From an uncultured Lachnospiraceae bacterium (lineage in GTDB: Bacteria > Bacillota > Clostridia > Lachnospirales > Lachnospiraceae), in contig CALFCS010000073.1 of NCBI GenBank assembly GCA_937950565.1, positions 1 to 7,215 on the forward strand: a DNA stretch of 7,215 nt, given 5' to 3'. A program made the translations under genes and the position numbers. The number at the start of each line of letters is the position of its first letter. The stretch's first letter is position 1. The notes under the pieces were generated by a model that was not told the origin of the DNA, ran no database searches, and worked only from the letters and a program-made list of their open reading frames with translations. Of this stretch, positions 6,578-7,215 are shown piece after piece.

Positions 6578-6624
6578 AACAGTATATAACAGTTTATAAC
6601 TGTTGTCAACTGTTTCATGCTGTT
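6578..6624. promoter_or_regulatory. Putative GntR operator: nested palindrome with half-sites every 10 bp
   Basis: A perfect 17-bp palindrome, AACAGTT-TAT-AACTGTT (6588-6604), sits between the -35 and -10 boxes. An outer pair of the same half-site, AACAGT at 6578 and AACTGTT at 6608, shares the same centre (6596). A fifth half-site, CTGTT, lies at 6620. The CAG/CTG cores start at 6580, 6590, 6600, 6610 and 6620, so all lie on one face of the helix. Assignment to the adjacent GntR protein is inferred. Confidence 0.72.
6581..6609 (-). promoter_or_regulatory. Promoter of the GntR-ABC operon
   Basis: On the minus strand, consensus TTGACA (6609-6604) and TATACT (6586-6581) are separated by exactly 17 bases. 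Transcription would begin near 6574, giving a very short leader that consists mainly of the ribosome binding site. The spacer between the boxes is almost filled by a palindrome, so the promoter should be strong when free and shut when the operator is bound. Confidence 0.85.
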
Positions 6625-6645
6625 TATTCTCAAAAAATCAATAAT

Positions 6646-6689
6646 AAAAGGAAGGTGTCATCTGCTACGGCAGACGAACCTTCCTTTTT
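6646..6689 (-). terminator. Intrinsic terminator downstream of the aminotransferase gene
   Basis: On the minus strand an 11-bp stem (AAGGAAGGT core, arms 6646-6656 and 6678-6688) continues, after a bulge, into an inner TCTGC/GCAGA stem (6661-6665 with 6670-6674). It is followed by TTTTATTATT. It lies about 67 bases past the stop of the aminotransferase gene and upstream of the GntR promoter, insulating that operon. Confidence 0.85.
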
Positions 6690-6755
6690 AAACTCCAAAT
6701 ATACTTACATAAGGATTTCAATATGATTTCAAAAATAAATCAACTCACCTTTCCT

Positions 6756-7215
6756 TTAGCAGACCTTGCAAATCCATCCTTCCGGTGCCTCAATATGTCC
6801 CATCTGGATTCCTGTCAAAGTATCGTATAACTTCTTCGTAATCGGTCCCATCTCATCCATTCCGCTTGGGATGCAAATCTCATTTCCATGATCTACAATC
6901 TTTCCAACCGGAGAGATAACTGCTGCTGTTCCGCAAAGACCACACTCTGCGAAGTCCTTTACTTCGTCAAAGTATACTTCTCTTTCCTCTGCTTCCAGTC
7001 CAAGATATTCTTTTGCAACATACATAATGGAACGCCTTGTAATGGATGGAAGAATCGTATTTGACTTCGGTGTTACAACCTTTCCATCTTTTGTTACGAA
7101 AATAAAGTTTGCACCGCCTGTCTCTTCTACCTTTGTTCTGGTAGCTGCGTCGAGATACATATTTTCATCATATCCCTGGTTATGTGCATCCACGATTGCA
7201 TGAAGGCTCATTGCA
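6756..7215 (-). CDS. ilvE: Branched-chain amino acid aminotransferase, C-terminal part (5' end beyond window)
   Basis: About 153 codons of the C-terminal half of a PLP-dependent fold-type IV aminotransferase are present. The reading frame continues to the right edge, and the Met at 7211 is internal: it lies in what looks like the family's NYA-x-SL segment. Recognisable features are GYDENMYLDA, the VEETGGANFIFV strand region, TPKSNTILPSITRRS, and the cofactor-binding loop CGLCGTAAVISPVGKI. The protein ends in GWICKVC. The enzyme transfers amino groups between glutamate and the keto acids of leucine, isoleucine and valine in the cytosol. The PLP-binding lysine should be in the missing N-terminal half. 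Full-length IlvE is around 340 residues in this group. It has its own terminator and no evident link with the neighbouring transport operon. Confidence 0.92.
   Translation of the reverse strand, partial: AMSLHAIVDAHNQGYDENMYLDAATRTKVEETGGANFIFVTKDGKVVTPKSNTILPSITRRSIMYVAKEYLGLEAEEREVYFDEVKDFAECGLCGTAAVISPVGKIVDHGNEICIPSGMDEMGPITKKLYDTLTGIQMGHIEAPEGWICKVC

Noticed and set aside
6690..6755. Short AT-rich gap after the aminotransferase stop
   Set aside because: It contains no convincing promoter, small gene or structured RNA beyond the terminator next to it.

Overview
The window looks like a chromosomal segment from a low-to-mid-GC Firmicute, most likely a gut clostridium of the Lachnospiraceae type. 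This is inferred from strong AGGAGG-type ribosome binding sites, consensus sigma-A promoters, a YtrA-type GntR/ABC operon, a TetR/MMPL pair and the style of the IlvE sequence. I see no phage, transposon, CRISPR, tRNA or rRNA sequence.

Left half (1-4022, minus strand): a two-gene export operon. The upstream gene encodes a 694-residue MMPL/RND-family membrane transporter (1721-3805). Twelve bases after its stop, with the next ribosome binding site overlapping the stop codon, begins a large exported protein (1-1708). It is cut by the left edge after 569 codons. It has a signal peptide, a region of about 260 residues without repeats, and two blocks of X-X-X-Leu-X-X-Gly heptads. Divergent from this operon is a TetR-family repressor gene (4023-4634). 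The 217-base gap between them holds a near-consensus promoter for the transporter, a separate promoter for tetR, and three copies of a 13-bp palindrome (TGACT-N3-AGTCA type). These copies overlap or flank the transporter promoter. The simplest reading is that the TetR protein senses a membrane-active or lipophilic compound and derepresses the pump and its partner.

Right-centre (4680-6609, minus strand): a compact three-gene operon in the order GntR regulator of YtrA type, ABC ATPase, ABC-2 permease. The genes are 4 bases apart or overlap by 1 base, and each downstream ribosome binding site is encoded in the last codons of the previous gene. The operon promoter is consensus (TTGACA-17-TATACT). 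A perfect 17-bp palindrome fills its spacer, and CAG/CTG half-sites lie exactly every 10 bp around it. A bidirectional hairpin terminator separates this operon from the convergent tetR gene.

Right edge (6646-7215, minus strand): the C-terminal part of a branched-chain amino acid aminotransferase (IlvE), followed by a strong intrinsic terminator. It appears unrelated to the two transport modules.

Together the window holds two independently regulated membrane-transport modules, each with its own local one-component regulator, beside a housekeeping gene. The least-understood element is the heptad-repeat protein coupled to the MMPL pump.
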